Below the pieces are notes generated by a model that saw nothing but the letters and a program-made list of their open reading frames with translations, was not told where the DNA came from and did no database searches. From assembly GCA_021845835.1 (NCBI GenBank), contig JAJZVE010000278.1:1-6384 (forward strand): a stretch of DNA of 6,384 nt, read 5' to 3'. Shown here piece after piece: positions 5,770 through 6,384 of this stretch (its first letter is position 1; the number at the start of each line of letters is the position of its first letter). A program made the translations under genes and the position numbers. This stretch comes from Pseudomonadota bacterium (GTDB lineage Bacteria > Pseudomonadota > Alphaproteobacteria > Acetobacterales > Acetobacteraceae).

Positions 5770-6384
5770 GCCGCCTCGGCGCGCCGTCCCGCCATCAGCG
5801 CCCCCAGCGTCTCCCCGTCGGCCGCTGCGCCGGCACGTTCGGCGATGATGCGGCCGTCGAACATCACCAGCACCCGGTCGCTGAGCGCCAGAATCTCCGA
5901 CAGCTCGGCCGACACCAGCAGCACCGCCCGCCCGGCCGCGCGCTCCGCCGCCAGTTGCGCATGAATGAACTCGGTCGCGCCGACGTCGACACCACGCGTC
6001 GGCTGCTCGGCGATCAGCACTGGCGCGGCGTGCGCGAGTTCCCGTGCCACCACCAGCTTCTGCAGGTTGCCGCCGGACAGCGTGCCGGCCGGCAGGCGCG
6101 CGTCGGCGATGCGGATGTCGAAGCGCGCGATCAGCGCCCGCGCCCATTCCCGCAGCGCCGCCGCATCGAGCAGCCGGCCGCGCGCAATCGGCGAACGGCG
6201 GTGGAAGCCCATCGCCAGATTGTCGGCAACACTGGCGGCGGCGGCGGTGCCGACCGCGGCGCGATCCTCCGGCACATAGGCAAGGCCGGCGGCCCGATGC
6301 CCCGCCGTGTCGGCCGCGGTCACGTCGCGCCCGTTGACGCGCACCTGCCCGGCATCCGGCCGGCGCAGCCCGACCAGCGCCGCC
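5766..6384 (-). CDS. ABC transporter ATP-binding protein, BmpA-associated type (partial, C-terminal part)
   Basis: The last 205 codons of a sugar/nucleoside-type ABC ATPase; the frame stays open to the window edge (visible start AALVGLRRPDAGQ), so the N-terminal part lies beyond 6384. The visible part is from the second nucleotide-binding domain of a tandem ATPase (MglA/RbsA/YufO architecture). It has GLAYVPEDR in the block following the domain core, the signature LSGGNLQK (6057-6080) and Walker B VLIAEQPTRGVDVGA (from 6020 down to about 5976) with its catalytic Glu. LLVSAELSEIL stands where other ABC proteins have the H-loop His; its absence is normal for the second domain of this family. 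Walker A is not in the window. The protein would sit on the inner face of the membrane and power the two downstream permeases, the first joined by an ATGA overlap. The upstream remainder and the binding-protein gene are not visible. Confidence 0.93.
   Translation of the reverse strand, partial: AALVGLRRPDAGQVRVNGRDVTAADTAGHRAAGLAYVPEDRAAVGTAAAASVADNLAMGFHRRSPIARGRLLDAAALREWARALIARFDIRIADARLPAGTLSGGNLQKLVVARELAHAAPVLIAEQPTRGVDVGATEFIHAQLAAERAAGRAVLLVSAELSEILALSDRVLVMFDGRIIAERAGAAADGETLGALMAGRRAEAA

Noticed and set aside
4780..5964. Long plus-strand open frame (394 codons)
   Set aside because: The product is dominated by Arg, Gln and His repeats and lies opposite the first permease gene, whose motifs and 4-nt overlaps are clear.
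5960..5990. Loss of the H-loop histidine in the ABC ATPase
   Set aside because: Ser/Ala/Glu at this place is normal for the second nucleotide-binding domain of tandem sugar and nucleoside ABC ATPases, so it does not mark a defect.

Overview
The window is very GC-rich (about 70% by eye) with dense, mostly minus-strand genes. The gene families and this composition suggest a GC-rich proteobacterium, most likely an alphaproteobacterium. That is inference, because there is no rRNA or other marker gene here. It looks like ordinary chromosomal metabolic and transport DNA. I see no tRNA or rRNA, insertion sequence, CRISPR array, phage gene or attachment site.

Left part (14-2754, minus strand, read right to left). 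An ECHDC3-like crotonase-fold gene is followed after 19 nt by a two-domain VOC (vicinal oxygen chelate) gene, clearly one transcription unit. After a 154-nt gap comes a second VOC/glyoxalase-like gene of the same length but a different subfamily. The gap holds the most unexplained structure of the window: a predicted three-way junction followed by a perfect 9-bp GC hairpin and six T. It reads as an intrinsic terminator only on the plus strand, although both flanking genes are on the minus strand.

Middle (2755-3894). A 135-bp divergent intergenic region separates the crotonase gene (minus) from a complete galactose mutarotase gene, galM (plus), whose catalytic residues are intact.

Right part (3881-6384, minus strand). 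The genes run from the C-terminal part of an ABC ATPase (its N-terminal part lies beyond the window) to a 337-aa permease and then a 292-aa permease. Both junctions are 4-nt stop/start overlaps (ATGA, then GTGA). The architecture and motifs match BmpA-type nucleoside/simple-sugar importers. The substrate-binding lipoprotein is not in the window. The last permease gene and galM converge tail to tail and overlap by 14 nt.

How they may work together: the ABC genes form one importer. The crotonase-fold and VOC genes probably act together on a CoA-ester or aromatic-type substrate that cannot be named from sequence. GalM is transcribed separately and supplies a general aldose anomerization step. 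No obviously new multi-gene system is present. The points most worth checking are the intergenic RNA-like element and the crotonase-fold protein that lacks both catalytic glutamates.
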